From Halomonas sp. (GTDB lineage: Bacteria > Pseudomonadota > Gammaproteobacteria > Pseudomonadales > Halomonadaceae): a stretch of DNA of 57,796 nucleotides. Positions 25,867 to 35,362 of the stretch are shown here, one piece after another. Location of the stretch: the NCBI RefSeq assembly GCF_017515565.1, contig NZ_JAFWFN010000011.1:1-57796 (forward strand), in the 5' to 3' direction. The notes under the pieces are model-generated. The model searched no databases and had not been told where the DNA came from. It was given only the letters and a program-made list of their open reading frames with translations. A program made the translations under genes and the position numbers. Numbering within the stretch: position 1 is the stretch's first letter; each line of letters begins with the position of its first letter.

Positions 25867-28470
25867 TTAAACTTCTTGTGCAACCGGAATCACGTTCGAG
25901 GCGATTTTTTGATACTCCTCGATTTCGTGGAAGTTCATGTAACGATATATCTCTCCCGCCATAGCGTCAAATTCGCTCATGTAGCGCTGGTACTCTTCAA
26001 CGCTTGGCAGGCGGCCTTCTACAGCGGCGACCGCTGCCAATTCCGCTGAGGCGAGGTAGACATTGGCACCATCGCCTAAACGGTTCGGGAAGTTACGTGT
26101 AGACGTAGACACTACGGTGCTTTTCGCAGCAACGCGTGCCTGGTTACCCATACACAGTGAACATCCCGGCATTTCCATGCGGGCACCTGCACGGCCGTAA
26201 ATGCCGTAGTAACCCTCTTCGGTCAGCTGGTGCTGGTCCATCTTGGTGGGTGGCGCCAGCCATAGACGGGTCTTCAGGCTGCCTGCGGGCTGTTTCTCAA
26301 GCAGCTTGCCGGCAGCGCGGAAGTGGCCGATGTTGGTCATGCACGAGCCGATGAACACTTCATCGATCTTCTGGCCTGCAACGTCAGACAGTAGGCGCGC
26401 ATCGTCTGGGTCGTTCGGGGCGCAAAGCACCGGCTCTTTAATCTCGCTGAGATCAATTTCAATAACCTCGGCGTATTCTGCATCTTTATCAGCACGCATC
26501 AGGCTCGGGTTAGCAAGCCATGCTTCCATGCCTTCGATGCGGCGGCTAATGGTACGCTCGTCGCCGTAACCATTCGCAATCATCCACTTCAGCAGTGTGA
26601 TGTTAGATTTTAAGTATTCAGTAACGCTCTCTTCAGACAGCGTGATGGTACAGCCAGCAGCGCTACGCTCAGCAGAGGCATCAGAAAGCTCGAAGGCTTG
26701 CTCAACCGTTAGCTCTTCAAGGCCTTCAATCTCTAATACGCGGCCGGAGAAGGCATTTTTCTTACCGGATTTCTCGACGGTGAGAAGACCTTTCTTGATC
26801 GCGTAAAGCGGAATAGCGTGAACCAGGTCGCGCAGGGTAACGCCAGGCTGACGAGTACCTTTAAAGCGCACCAGCACAGATTCCGGCATATCCAGCGGCA
26901 TAACGCCGGTGGCTGCAGCAAACGCCACCAAGCCTGAACCGGCTGGGAACGAGATGCCCAGTGGGAAGCGGGTGTGGGAGTCGCCGCCGGTGCCTACGGT
27001 GTCAGGCAGCAGCATGCGGTTAAGCCAGCTGTGAATGATGCCGTCACCGGGGCGCAGTGAGACGCCGCCGCGGTTCATAATGAAGTCGGGTAGCGTGTGG
27101 TGCGTATCAACGTCAACCGGCTTCGGATATGCAGCAGTATGGCAGAAAGATTGCATAACCAGATCGGCTTGGAAGCCCAGGCACGCCAAGTCTTTCAGCT
27201 CATCACGGGTCATCGGGCCAGTGGTGTCCTGGGAGCCGACCGTGGTCATTTTGGGTTCGCAGTACATACCAGGGCGAACGCCGTCCAAGCCGCACGCTTT
27301 ACCGACCATTTTCTGAGCGAGCGTAAAGCCCTTGCCCGTGTCTTTTGGCTGGTCAGGCAGGCGGAAAACGTCAGACTGTTCAAGGCCCAAAGATTCACGC
27401 GCTTTGCCGGTTAAGCCGCGGCCGATGATCAATGGAATGCGGCCACCCGCGCGTACTTCATCCAGAATCAGCTGAGTTTTTAGCTCGAAGGTGGAAACCA
27501 CTTCGTCGGTGCCGTGCTTGCACACTTTGCCTTCATAGGGGTAGACGTCGATTACGTCGCCCATTGCTAAGTTGGCTACATCCATTTCAATCGGTAGCGC
27601 GCCAGAATCTTCCATCGTATTAAAGAAGATCGGAGCAATTTTGTTGCCAAAGCAGAAGCCGCCTGCGCGTTTGTTTGGCACATAGGGAAGATCATCGCCG
27701 AAGAACCACAGAACCGAGTTAGTGGCGGACTTGCGCGAAGAACCGGTACCTACCACGTCACCCACGTAAGCAACGGGGAAGCCTTTGGCTTTCACTTCTT
27801 CGATCTGTTTTAGCGGGCCAGTGGTGCCTTGTACTTCCGGCTCGATACCTTCGCGCTCATTTTTAAGCATGGCGTTGGCATGTAGCGGAATATCAGGACG
27901 TGACCAAGCATCAGGGGCAGGAGAGAGGTCATCGGTGTTGGTTTCGCCAGGCACTTTGAAGACCGTCAGCGTGATTTTCTCTTCCAGTGCAGGCTTGGAA
28001 AGGAACCACTCTGCGTCCGCCCAGGATTGAATGACATCTTTGGCGACGTTGTTGCCATTTTTAGCGCGCTCTTCAACATCGTGGAAAGCGTCAAACATCA
28101 ACAGCGTGTGCTTCAGCTGTTCGCCAGCTTCACGGGCCAGCTCTTCATTGTCCAGCAGTTCAACCATAGAGACGATGTTGTAACCGCCTTGCATGGTGCC
28201 AAGCAGTTTGACGGCATGGATTTTGTCGATTAGCGGAGAGGTGGCTTCCCCTTTGGCAATCGCGGTTAAGAAACCTGCTTTAACATAAGCAGCTTCATCA
28301 ACGCCTGGCGGTACACGGTTGGTGATTAAGTCAAGAATGACTTCTTCTTCACCCGCCGGCGGATTCTTCAGCAGCTCGATTACGGAAGCGACTTGCTCAG
28401 CATTTAGGGGCTTGGGCGGGACGCCCTCAGCAGCGCGTTCCTCGACATGTTGGCGGTAAGCTTCAAGCAC
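25867..28470 (-). CDS. acnB: Aconitate hydratase B
   Basis: The 867-residue enzyme starts at a GTG (28470; [20 protein letters not shown]), which aligns with the E. coli AcnB start and has AGAGGG upstream. The N-terminal HEAT-like domain, the swivel domain ([19 protein letters not shown]) and the iron-sulfur domain with [16 protein letters not shown] and [14 protein letters not shown] (cluster cysteines) appear in the AcnB order. It interconverts citrate and isocitrate in the TCA cycle, and acts as an iron-responsive RNA-binding protein when it loses its cluster. It is transcribed alone. Confidence 0.97.
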   Translation of the reverse strand: MLEAYRQHVEERAAEGVPPKPLNAEQVASVIELLKNPPAGEEEVILDLITNRVPPGVDEAAYVKAGFLTAIAKGEATSPLIDKIHAVKLLGTMQGGYNIVSMVELLDNEELAREAGEQLKHTLLMFDAFHDVEERAKNGNNVAKDVIQSWADAEWFLSKPALEEKITLTVFKVPGETNTDDLSPAPDAWSRPDIPLHANAMLKNEREGIEPEVQGTTGPLKQIEEVKAKGFPVAYVGDVVGTGSSRKSATNSVLWFFGDDLPYVPNKRAGGFCFGNKIAPIFFNTMEDSGALPIEMDVANLAMGDVIDVYPYEGKVCKHGTDEVVSTFELKTQLILDEVRAGGRIPLIIGRGLTGKARESLGLEQSDVFRLPDQPKDTGKGFTLAQKMVGKACGLDGVRPGMYCEPKMTTVGSQDTTGPMTRDELKDLACLGFQADLVMQSFCHTAAYPKPVDVDTHHTLPDFIMNRGGVSLRPGDGIIHSWLNRMLLPDTVGTGGDSHTRFPLGISFPAGSGLVAFAAATGVMPLDMPESVLVRFKGTRQPGVTLRDLVHAIPLYAIKKGLLTVEKSGKKNAFSGRVLEIEGLEELTVEQAFELSDASAERSAAGCTITLSEESVTEYLKSNITLLKWMIANGYGDERTISRRIEGMEAWLANPSLMRADKDAEYAEVIEIDLSEIKEPVLCAPNDPDDARLLSDVAGQKIDEVFIGSCMTNIGHFRAAGKLLEKQPAGSLKTRLWLAPPTKMDQHQLTEEGYYGIYGRAGARMEMPGCSLCMGNQARVAAKSTVVSTSTRNFPNRLGDGANVYLASAELAAVAAVEGRLPSVEEYQRYMSEFDAMAGEIYRYMNFHEIEEYQKIASNVIPVAQEV

Positions 28471-28732
28471 GTTGGGGCCCTCTCATCTTCTAATGGTGGC
28501 GAACGCATGCCCACACGGTATTGAGTATGCGTCCGTACACGTTACATACGCTTGACAAACAGCGTCTGGTGGATGGTTGGGATTCTACGGCAAACTGTCG
28601 ACAATGTTAAGGCGACAAGCGGTTGAGCGCGTTGTACTTTATGTTGATGAGTTGATATTTAGTTTCCTGAGCTAGCTTTTTTAAAATTTTTGGACGATAC
28701 GCTGTAAGTTTTTTACCCAAGGAGGGTGATTA

Positions 28733-28786
28733 ATGGTAAGTGCGGGTGTGATTATGGTGATGTCGCGTTACCATGCATTACGGTGA
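28733..28786 (+). CDS. Candidate small ORF (17 codons) with strong ribosome-binding site
   Basis: AAGGAGGGTGATT stands 7 bases before an ATG that opens MVSAGVIMVMSRYHALR and stops at 28786. The stop overlaps another ATG (TGATG). The Shine-Dalgarno is among the best in the window, which argues for translation. The peptide is hydrophobic then basic and matches nothing I know. It could be a leader peptide, a tiny membrane peptide, or chance. No terminator hairpin follows directly. Confidence 0.35.
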   Translation: MVSAGVIMVMSRYHALR

Positions 28787-28932
28787 TGGCATGAAGAACG
28801 TGCTGAAAAAGTCGTATTACTTGGTCGTAGAGTGTTTCAAGTAGGTGTGGTTTCAGGTCGGCTAATGAGGTGTTAAGAGCCTCTTTGTTTTACGTTACAT
28901 GAAGTTAGATAGCGCAGGGTTTTAAAGGGAGC

Positions 28933-28964
28933 AAACGCCATAAGGCGTTTATATGTTGTACAAT
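28933..28964 (+). promoter_or_regulatory. Palindrome overlapping the likely miaE promoter
   Basis: AAACGCC-ATAA-GGCGTTT (28933-28950) is a perfect 7-bp inverted repeat. A good -10 hexamer, TACAAT (28959-28964), lies where the palindrome would cover the -35 region, 28 bases before the miaE start. The layout suggests a repressor or activator site. The recognising protein is unknown; the large regulator two genes downstream is one candidate. Confidence 0.45.
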
Positions 28965-28992
28965 AATGAGATAAGCAATTGGTAATGGTGTT

Positions 28993-29649
28993 ATGTCAAT
29001 ACAATTAAAAGCATTACAGCCGGTGGATCATGGGCTACAAGCTGATGATTTGTTACCGGAAAGTCTCGAAGCGTTTCTGGCGTGCCCAACGCCAGATGCT
29101 TGGTTGGAGTGGGCGTTAGCGAACCCCGAAACGCTGCTAATTGACCATGCGCAATGCGAAAAAAAAGCGGCTTCAACGGCGATGAGCTTGCTCTATCGCT
29201 ATGTCGATCAGCCAGTTTTGCTGAGCAAAATGTCGCAACTTGCCCGTGAAGAGCTGCTGCACTTTGAGCAGGTAGTGGTCTTGATGGAGAAGCGGGGCGT
29301 GGCCTATCAGCACCTTACGGCCTCGCGTTATGCCGAGGGTTTGCGCAAGCATTTGCGTAGCAACGACCCTGAGCGGCTGATTGATGTGCTGATCATCGGT
29401 GCCTTAATAGAAGCACGTAGCTGCGAGCGTTTTGCACGTTTAATCCCTTATTTAGATGAAGAGCTGGCGCGCTTTTATCGCACGCTGGTGAAGTCTGAGG
29501 GGCGTCATTTTGAAGATTATTTATTGCTTGCACGGCAGCAAACAGATGATTCGTTGGATGACCGAATCACCTTTTTCGTGGCGCGTGAAGCGGAGCTGAT
29601 CACTTCGCAAGATACGGCTTTTCGTTTTCATAGTGGCGTGCCAGCTTAA
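28993..29649 (+). CDS. miaE: tRNA-(ms2io6A)-hydroxylase MiaE
   Basis: The 218-residue ferritin-like di-iron enzyme has LLIDHAQCEKKAASTAMSLL and REELLHFEQVVVLM, carrying the Glu and His ligands of the first half. The second half is visible as GALIEARSCERF and KSEGRHFEDYLLLA. MiaE hydroxylates 2-methylthio-N6-isopentenyladenosine at position 37 of tRNA using O2. It stands in front of a large BTAD/AAA regulator, 21 bases away, so the two are probably cotranscribed. Full family length. Confidence 0.92.
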   Translation: MSIQLKALQPVDHGLQADDLLPESLEAFLACPTPDAWLEWALANPETLLIDHAQCEKKAASTAMSLLYRYVDQPVLLSKMSQLAREELLHFEQVVVLMEKRGVAYQHLTASRYAEGLRKHLRSNDPERLIDVLIIGALIEARSCERFARLIPYLDEELARFYRTLVKSEGRHFEDYLLLARQQTDDSLDDRITFFVAREAELITSQDTAFRFHSGVPA

Positions 29650-29670
29650 GCCACCGCTAGCCAAGGCAGG

Positions 29671-32600
29671 ATGTGTATCATGCGCGATGCTCAACCGACA
29701 GACCAGCTGACCCTTTTTGGCCATTTTTCGCTAACTCAAGGCGAAGATGTGCTGACACATTTCAGTTACGACAAAGTCAAAGCCCTTTTGGTTTATTTGT
29801 TGTTGCACCGCCAGCCGGTAAATCGTGCCGCGCTTGCTGAGCTGCTCTGGCCAGACCAAGGCCTCTCATCTGGCAGGACTAACCTGCGCCACGCGCTGCA
29901 CTGTCTGCGACAATCCATGGGCGATAACGCTGAGCACGTGCTGAACGTATCTCGCCAAACCATTGCATTTCAGTTGCCTAACCACTGGCAGGTGGATTTA
30001 CATGAGCTGCAGCAATTGCTGGAAGGGCCGCGGGATTTAGCCACCCTTGAGGCGGTAATGGCCTGTTATCAAGGCGATTTGATTGAAGAGTTGCAGCTTT
30101 CTAATTGTAGTGAATTCCAGCGTTGGCTGGTTCAGGTAAGAAATGAATGGCGCCAACGCGTTATTCGTTTTGCTGAGCAGGTACTAGATGCCCATGCCGA
30201 TGTGCCTGATCCCATGTTAGAGGGGTTGGTTAGCCATTTCTCAGGCTATGGCCCTTTTCATGAGCGTTTAGTTCGCCAGCTAGCTGAAAAGAACCAGATG
30301 GCGGCAGCCCATGAGCAGTTCAATAGTTATTTGCAGCTTTTGGCACTCTCTGGTCAACAGCCCGAGCCGAGCTTCTTACAGCTAGCAACTTACTGGTCAG
30401 ACGGCCATCACGATCCGCGGGCGATGAGTCCGCAAGGGGCATTCTCCCGTGCGTTAGCCGCTGACAGTAAGCCGCTGCGTGAAGATGAAATTGAGCTACG
30501 TCAGCTCTCTGTTATGGCCATTCGCCTGAGGCTTCAGGGTGATTGGCAGGAGCGTGCTGCAACGCGCAACTGCTTGGCTCTTCAGTTAGAGCTACTGCGC
30601 TGGTTAGAGCAACAGTGCCACCATCTGGGGGGCTTTTGGTTACCGGGGGCTACTGGCGGCTTGGGGCTTGCCTGTTTTGGTACTCATGGGCCTGCGCACC
30701 AATTAGCGGAACTTGTGGCTCTATACGAGCACTGCCGTCAAGCGCTGCCTCAAGAGTCTGCACGGCATTGGACCGGGGAGGGCGAACCGCCAAAGTTTGA
30801 ACTTGCTGCTGGGCTACATAGTGGGCGCGTCGTATATCTGCCTGAGCGCCAATTAGCAGACCCTCTTGGCCAGGTCACCCAGGTCTCCTTGGAGCTAATG
30901 AGCGCAGCAGAAGGCAGCGAGCTGGTTATCTCACAGGAGTCGAGCCAGCACATGCCGCCCGCGCTTGATCTTCAGCCGCGGCTAGTGTCGCGCCTGGTGG
31001 CCAGCGACGGTCGTGTGCGCCTACGCGCACTGGTATTAGGCCAAAACGAGGGTGGGCGTGATGCGTTACCGCCCAGTTTAGTGGGCCGTGAAACATCGCT
31101 GCGTACGTTGCGGGACGCTCTTGCCCGGGCGGGCATTGGGCTGCGTCAGAGCGTGTTGGTGCGCGGCGCTTCTGGTATGGGCAAATCCGCTCTGATGGTG
31201 GGGTTCCGCCAGTTAGAACTTAGCCGCGATGCGGCTATTTGCTGGCAGCCTACCACACGTCTTTCGGTATTAGAGCCTTATGGCGTCGCCCGTACTCTAG
31301 TAGCGTGGTTCTTGGAAGCAGCGCCCACCAGTGATGCTATTCATCAGCTACAGAATCTCTTAGAAATAGAGCCCCTGGACGAGCAGCGCCAGCAACTGCT
31401 TGAAGAAGCCCTGGGCGTTCGCGATGTTCAGGAGATTACCCAGCTAACCCAAAATGGCGAGGCCGTTGAGCTGGTAGTGCGCCTGCTGCACCGTTTAATA
31501 GATCAGCAGTCTGGTGATAAAACGCTGGTACTGATGATCGATGACCTGCAGTGGTTGGATGAGCCTTCTTTTAAGGTGTTAGCGGGACTCCAGGCACGCT
31601 TGCCAATTAACACTGCATTTATGTTAGTGGCTAGCCACCACGGCCGTGAACCGCTGCCTGTTAAGCTACATTGGGATCAGCAAATTAGCCTAAGTAAGCT
31701 GGATGCTTTGCAGTCCTCTCGCCTGCTGTCTCAGCTTTCAAGACGCTATAGAATTCATTTAAGCCCACGGTTGCGCAATCAAATCATTGAGCGTTGCGAT
31801 GGGGTGCCGCTGTACCTGCAGGAGATTTGTCGCCGCTTGGATATGGATCGCCGAGAAGGGCGCACCGTGCAATTCGACGAACTTCCCAAAGGTTTATTAG
31901 GGCTATTGGCTAGCCGCATCGACCAACTTGAAACTGACCGCGAAATAGCCCACGTGGCGGCAGTGCTAGGTAAGCGTTTCAGGCTCGACTTTTTGCTCGA
32001 GTGCAGCGGTTGGGAAAAAGCCCGCCTTATCCAAGCGGTTGAGCATATGCGGCGGTTAGAGATTATCGAGCCAGTTGAAAAAGAGAGCGGCGAGCACGAG
32101 TTCCAGTTTAGTCACCAGCTTCTTCAGGAGGCCGCCTACCTTTCCTGCCCAAGAGATGTTCGGGTGAAGCTTCACCAGCAAGTGGTAACGCTGATCGAAG
32201 AGCGCTTTCCGGTGTGGATTAGTCGCCATCCAGGCGACTTTGCTACCCATCTTCGTCGCAGTGGTCACTACGCTCGGGGTGCCCGCTATTTCGAGCTGGC
32301 TGCCCGTGAGGCCCTAAAGGTTAGTGCCAACCGAACTGCGTTGCGCATGGCAGATTTTGGGTTGGCTAGCCTGCGCCATGTAGAACACCAAGTAGAGCGT
32401 GAGGTAAGCCTGCTTACGGTGCGTGGGCAAGCTGCCTTTGCCCTTGAAGGGCACGGTTCGCCAACGGCCCATGAAAGTTTCGTGCGTGCCCGAGAGCTAT
32501 TGCGTCACCCATGTGGTGAGGCTTCGGATGAGCCAGAAGATCTCGAGCAAATTTTCTTGGTGAAGTGGGGGCTGTGGGTTGGCCGCAGCCAGCGCTATGC

Positions 32601-33576
32601 TCATGCGGACGCATTTGCATTGGCGTCTACCCTTTCCGATATTGCTGAGCGCTTGGAAGACCCGCGCTATCAGCGGCTGGCCGACTATGCTAGGGCGCAA
32701 TGCGAGTATTGGGCGGGGCGTATTCAGCAGGCCCACGACCATCTCGATGAGATCGACCCACTTAACGCTCAGATGATGATTGAGTGGCTACCGTTCTCGG
32801 ATCACCCGCAGGTAACGGCTGCTTGTTTCCAGGGTTGGGCGCTCTGTTTGCGGGGGGATTACCAGCGTGCCGAGCGGCACGTCTCGTCCGCTATTCGGTT
32901 GGCTGAAAAAATAGGTCACCCGGGCACCTTAGCCATGGCGTTAATGTTTGCTGCAGCGCTTTATCGTCAGCTGGGTCATGTGCATCTTGCTGCGCGCCAT
33001 GCTGAACGCGCGGCGGCGATGACAGAAACCCCGGACTTGCAGCTTTGGCAAATTTCCGCTCAGGGCGTACTAGGTTGGCAACGTGCACTGGCAGGCGATC
33101 ATGGCGGGTTAGTCCAGATGCGCGATAGCCTAGATCAAATGGCCGAGCTTAAAGGCCGCGATCATTTTCAACGGCCGGTACTCTGGTACTCTGATGCCTG
33201 TATCGAACTTGGTGAGTTAGCGGCAGCAGAAGATTACCTAGACCAGTGCTTAGTGATCGCTCGTGAGCGAACAACGCTGTTTTTACCCGAGCTTGCTACC
33301 CAACTTGCTAAAGTGCGCGACCTGCTTGGGCACCCAGCCAATGAGGTAAAAGCGCTAGCGGAAATGGCGATTCACCAGGCTCGCGAGCATGGTAATCGCC
33401 ACCAGGAGTTGGCAGCACTGGAATTTTGGTTGACGCGCATTGCGCCTAACGATCAGCAGGCAAGAGAAGCATTTAGAGGCTTGCTGGGCGAAATCAGCCA
33501 CAGTGATGCGCCTGTCTTAGTGCGTTGGATGAGCCTGCTAGACCGTCGTTCACAGGCAACAAGTATGGAGAGCTAA
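29671..33576 (+). CDS. Multidomain regulator: winged helix-BTAD, degenerate cyclase-like domain, AAA ATPase, TPR-like tail
   Basis: The 1301-residue protein starts with a winged-helix (about 10-95: YDKVKALLVYLLLHRQPVN) and a bacterial transcriptional activator domain (about 100-245). Residues ~277-427 read like a class III cyclase domain: LRQLSVMAIRLRL, GFWLPGATGGLGLACFG, LAAGLHSGRVVYLPE. The metal-binding Asp residues are missing and GDG is replaced, so it is probably a sensor, not a cyclase. An AAA/STAND ATPase follows with Walker A GASGMGKSAL (from 499) and Walker B LVLMIDDLQWLDE (about 620). The C-terminal ~450 residues are helical TPR-like repeats. It is likely a signal-activated transcription regulator; targets are unknown. 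A second ATG at 29680 may be the real start. Confidence 0.85.
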   Translation: MCIMRDAQPTDQLTLFGHFSLTQGEDVLTHFSYDKVKALLVYLLLHRQPVNRAALAELLWPDQGLSSGRTNLRHALHCLRQSMGDNAEHVLNVSRQTIAFQLPNHWQVDLHELQQLLEGPRDLATLEAVMACYQGDLIEELQLSNCSEFQRWLVQVRNEWRQRVIRFAEQVLDAHADVPDPMLEGLVSHFSGYGPFHERLVRQLAEKNQMAAAHEQFNSYLQLLALSGQQPEPSFLQLATYWSDGHHDPRAMSPQGAFSRALAADSKPLREDEIELRQLSVMAIRLRLQGDWQERAATRNCLALQLELLRWLEQQCHHLGGFWLPGATGGLGLACFGTHGPAHQLAELVALYEHCRQALPQESARHWTGEGEPPKFELAAGLHSGRVVYLPERQLADPLGQVTQVSLELMSAAEGSELVISQESSQHMPPALDLQPRLVSRLVASDGRVRLRALVLGQNEGGRDALPPSLVGRETSLRTLRDALARAGIGLRQSVLVRGASGMGKSALMVGFRQLELSRDAAICWQPTTRLSVLEPYGVARTLVAWFLEAAPTSDAIHQLQNLLEIEPLDEQRQQLLEEALGVRDVQEITQLTQNGEAVELVVRLLHRLIDQQSGDKTLVLMIDDLQWLDEPSFKVLAGLQARLPINTAFMLVASHHGREPLPVKLHWDQQISLSKLDALQSSRLLSQLSRRYRIHLSPRLRNQIIERCDGVPLYLQEICRRLDMDRREGRTVQFDELPKGLLGLLASRIDQLETDREIAHVAAVLGKRFRLDFLLECSGWEKARLIQAVEHMRRLEIIEPVEKESGEHEFQFSHQLLQEAAYLSCPRDVRVKLHQQVVTLIEERFPVWISRHPGDFATHLRRSGHYARGARYFELAAREALKVSANRTALRMADFGLASLRHVEHQVEREVSLLTVRGQAAFALEGHGSPTAHESFVRARELLRHPCGEASDEPEDLEQIFLVKWGLWVGRSQRYAHADAFALASTLSDIAERLEDPRYQRLADYARAQCEYWAGRIQQAHDHLDEIDPLNAQMMIEWLPFSDHPQVTAACFQGWALCLRGDYQRAERHVSSAIRLAEKIGHPGTLAMALMFAAALYRQLGHVHLAARHAERAAAMTETPDLQLWQISAQGVLGWQRALAGDHGGLVQMRDSLDQMAELKGRDHFQRPVLWYSDACIELGELAAAEDYLDQCLVIARERTTLFLPELATQLAKVRDLLGHPANEVKALAEMAIHQAREHGNRHQELAALEFWLTRIAPNDQQAREAFRGLLGEISHSDAPVLVRWMSLLDRRSQATSMES

Positions 33577-33606
33577 TGCGGGCTCAAGCAGAGAGTAATG
33601 CGTTCT

Positions 33607-33888
33607 CTAGGCCGTCGTTTTTTCAAGCCATGTGAGTGTGGCGATTGCCTGTTCGCGGTCTTCGCCACACACATGGCTATCAAACTCAAACTGCTTGCAC
33701 ACGGCAGGGCGAGTAGGGTGGCCAAACAATTTGCATAGGTTGTCATCGCTTAATTGAGCGCACCTCACCCCCGCCGGTTTGCCATGGGGCATGCCTGGTA
33801 TGGGGGAGGTTATGGATGGCGCTATACAGCATGCGCCACAGCCGACACGGCAAGCCGTTGGCTGTGGCGCAGTTATTCCACTGCTCAT
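33607..33888 (-). CDS. YkgJ-family cysteine-cluster protein
   Basis: The 93-residue protein has cysteines at about 13, 17, 20, 21, 43, 52, 64 and 74, including CRVGCGACC, the pattern of the YkgJ/UPF0153 zinc- or iron-binding cluster family. The function is not established. Its ATG overlaps the queD stop (ATGA), so it is the last gene of the queC-queE-queD operon. It may have a role in the pathway, or simply share its regulation. Confidence 0.82.
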   Translation of the reverse strand: MSSGITAPQPTACRVGCGACCIAPSITSPIPGMPHGKPAGVRCAQLSDDNLCKLFGHPTRPAVCKQFEFDSHVCGEDREQAIATLTWLEKTTA

Positions 33889-34718
33889 GTTAAGACGTCA
33901 GCCATTGCGCCTTTATTAATCCCTTCAAATGCCTGAACAGAGGACGATTTTCCGCTGTGCTCGGTTATGTTTTCAGCTAACCACGCAGCAATATTTTCAA
34001 CGGTCGTCGGTTTAGGTAATACGCAGCAGCGAGCCTGGGGGATGGTGATTGAGAACTCTCCTTGTGCAGCTTCATAGCGACAGGTCAGGTTACCGTCATC
34101 TTGGTATGCGATATCCGCTTCTTCAAGTAAATAACGATTGTCTAACCAGTCAGCCCATTGTTGCTCAAGGGTAGTTTGCCTCTCACCTTCTTGCCATATA
34201 TAGAGCCGTGAGCGGTGCCCATGGGCAATGCGTTGGCAGTTGCCCGTGTGGCGTTTCAGTCCATGACTGTAGCCGTAAGCTGCGCCTTCGATAGCTTCAT
34301 CACTCAAGCTTAGCTTTACATAATGAACGTTGTCAGGCCGCTGTGTAGTGAGGGTATCGCTCAGTAGATCTGCAACATCCCCAATAGTAATTGTTTCCCA
34401 TGGTAGCAGCGTAAATGCCTCGGCGGGGCCGCGTACTTCCATGGTGTAGGGTGTGTTGGTTCGAACGCAAATGCCTTCAGGGCAATCGCTGACTTCAATG
34501 CCTGGTGCTTTGAGGGGCACTAGCAGTGTATGGTCAAGGCCGCTGTCGAGGGTTCGTTTAATCCAGGGCTTTACTTCACCGAAGTCAAACAGCATGCCGT
34601 CTTCACCCAGCTCTCCGTCTAATAGGGCATCTACTTGCCAGCTGCACCCTTTTAAGCCTTTTTCCGGGCACCAAAGGGAAACATCAATATGGGTCAGGTG
34701 GTTAACAAATAGCGACAT
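33885..34718 (-). CDS. queD: 6-carboxytetrahydropterin synthase QueD, two-half form
   Basis: At 277 residues it is about twice the usual QueD length and looks like two QueD-type halves. The N-terminal half has the DFGEVKPWIKRTLDSGLDH segment but no HGH zinc site. The C-terminal half has the zinc and catalytic residues YSHGLKRHTGNC...HGH (His152, Cys161, His166, His168) and PTTVENIAAW, but LDN in place of LDH. It should convert dihydroneopterin triphosphate to 6-carboxy-tetrahydropterin, upstream of QueE. It lies between queE (TAATG overlap) and ykgJ (ATGA overlap). Confidence 0.85.
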   Translation of the reverse strand: MSLFVNHLTHIDVSLWCPEKGLKGCSWQVDALLDGELGEDGMLFDFGEVKPWIKRTLDSGLDHTLLVPLKAPGIEVSDCPEGICVRTNTPYTMEVRGPAEAFTLLPWETITIGDVADLLSDTLTTQRPDNVHYVKLSLSDEAIEGAAYGYSHGLKRHTGNCQRIAHGHRSRLYIWQEGERQTTLEQQWADWLDNRYLLEEADIAYQDDGNLTCRYEAAQGEFSITIPQARCCVLPKPTTVENIAAWLAENITEHSGKSSSVQAFEGINKGAMADVLT

Positions 34719-35362
34719 TAATCAAATCCTGCGATTTTGTGCGTTTGGAGCGATAGGCGCCACTGTGGGTTAGCCATGCAGTAAGCGGTCGTTGATTTAA
34801 CCGTTTGCGTATTTATCTGCTCACTACCGCGATCCATGGGCTGTAAAAAAAAGTGGCTGAAATCTAGCGAGGCAAAATTTTCTGGTAGCGCGTCGGGTTG
34901 CGGGTAAACCAGCTTTAGCTCGTCCCCGTGGGTCACTGCAAGAGAGTTAGTGCCCTTTGGGCTAACGCACAACCAGTCAATACCTGGCGGTGGCAAAAGG
35001 GTGCCGTTGGTTTCCACTGCGACTTCAAACCCATGGCGGTGCAGTTCTGCCACCAGCTCGGCATTTAGCTGTAACAGCGGCTCGCCTCCTGTAAAAACCA
35101 CATAGGGCGTCGCCCGGCTAGCGCTCTGGGGCCACAGCGCATGGATATGGTTGGCCAGCGCGGTTGCTGTAGCAAATTTGCCGCCATTGATACCGTCAGT
35201 GCCGATAAAATCGGTATCGCAAAACGTGCACTTGGCGCTAGCGCGGTCAATTTCTCGGCCTGACCAAAGATTACAGCCGCTGAAACGGCAGAATACGCTG
35301 GCACGGCCAGCTTGTGCACCTTCGCCTTGGAGCGTGTAAAACGCTTCTTTAACTTGGTACAT
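34718..35362 (-). CDS. queE: 7-carboxy-7-deazaguanine synthase QueE
   Basis: The 214-residue radical SAM enzyme starts with [20 protein letters not shown]. It has an expanded cluster motif (CNLWSGREIDRASAKCTFCD, C-x14-C-x2-C) typical of QueE, then VFTGGEPLLQL for SAM binding. It converts 6-carboxy-tetrahydropterin to 7-carboxy-7-deazaguanine. One-base overlap with queC upstream and with queD downstream indicates tight translational coupling. Confidence 0.95.
   Translation of the reverse strand: MYQVKEAFYTLQGEGAQAGRASVFCRFSGCNLWSGREIDRASAKCTFCDTDFIGTDGINGGKFATATALANHIHALWPQSASRATPYVVFTGGEPLLQLNAELVAELHRHGFEVAVETNGTLLPPPGIDWLCVSPKGTNSLAVTHGDELKLVYPQPDALPENFASLDFSHFFLQPMDRGSEQINTQTVKSTTAYCMANPQWRLSLQTHKIAGFD

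Larger units (their letters stand above)
28471..28992. other. 522-base divergent intergenic region between acnB and miaE
   Basis: This is the longest gene-free stretch in the window apart from the rRNA leader. It is AT-rich in its centre (28660-28715). It contains a 17-codon ORF with an excellent ribosome-binding site (28733-28786), a second tiny frame of 17 codons with no clear ribosome-binding site (28792-28845), and a perfect 7-bp palindrome overlapping a likely miaE promoter (28933-28964). I see no tRNA, known riboswitch or mobile-element end in it. Confidence 0.6.

Noticed and set aside
28520-28556. GTATGCGT and ACATACGC as an inverted repeat upstream of acnB
   Set aside because: The arms are not true reverse complements when aligned, so there is no real dyad.
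28792-28845. Second tiny ORF (MKNVLKKSYYLVVECFK) after the 17-codon ORF
   Set aside because: It has no convincing ribosome-binding site. It is mentioned only as part of the gap description.
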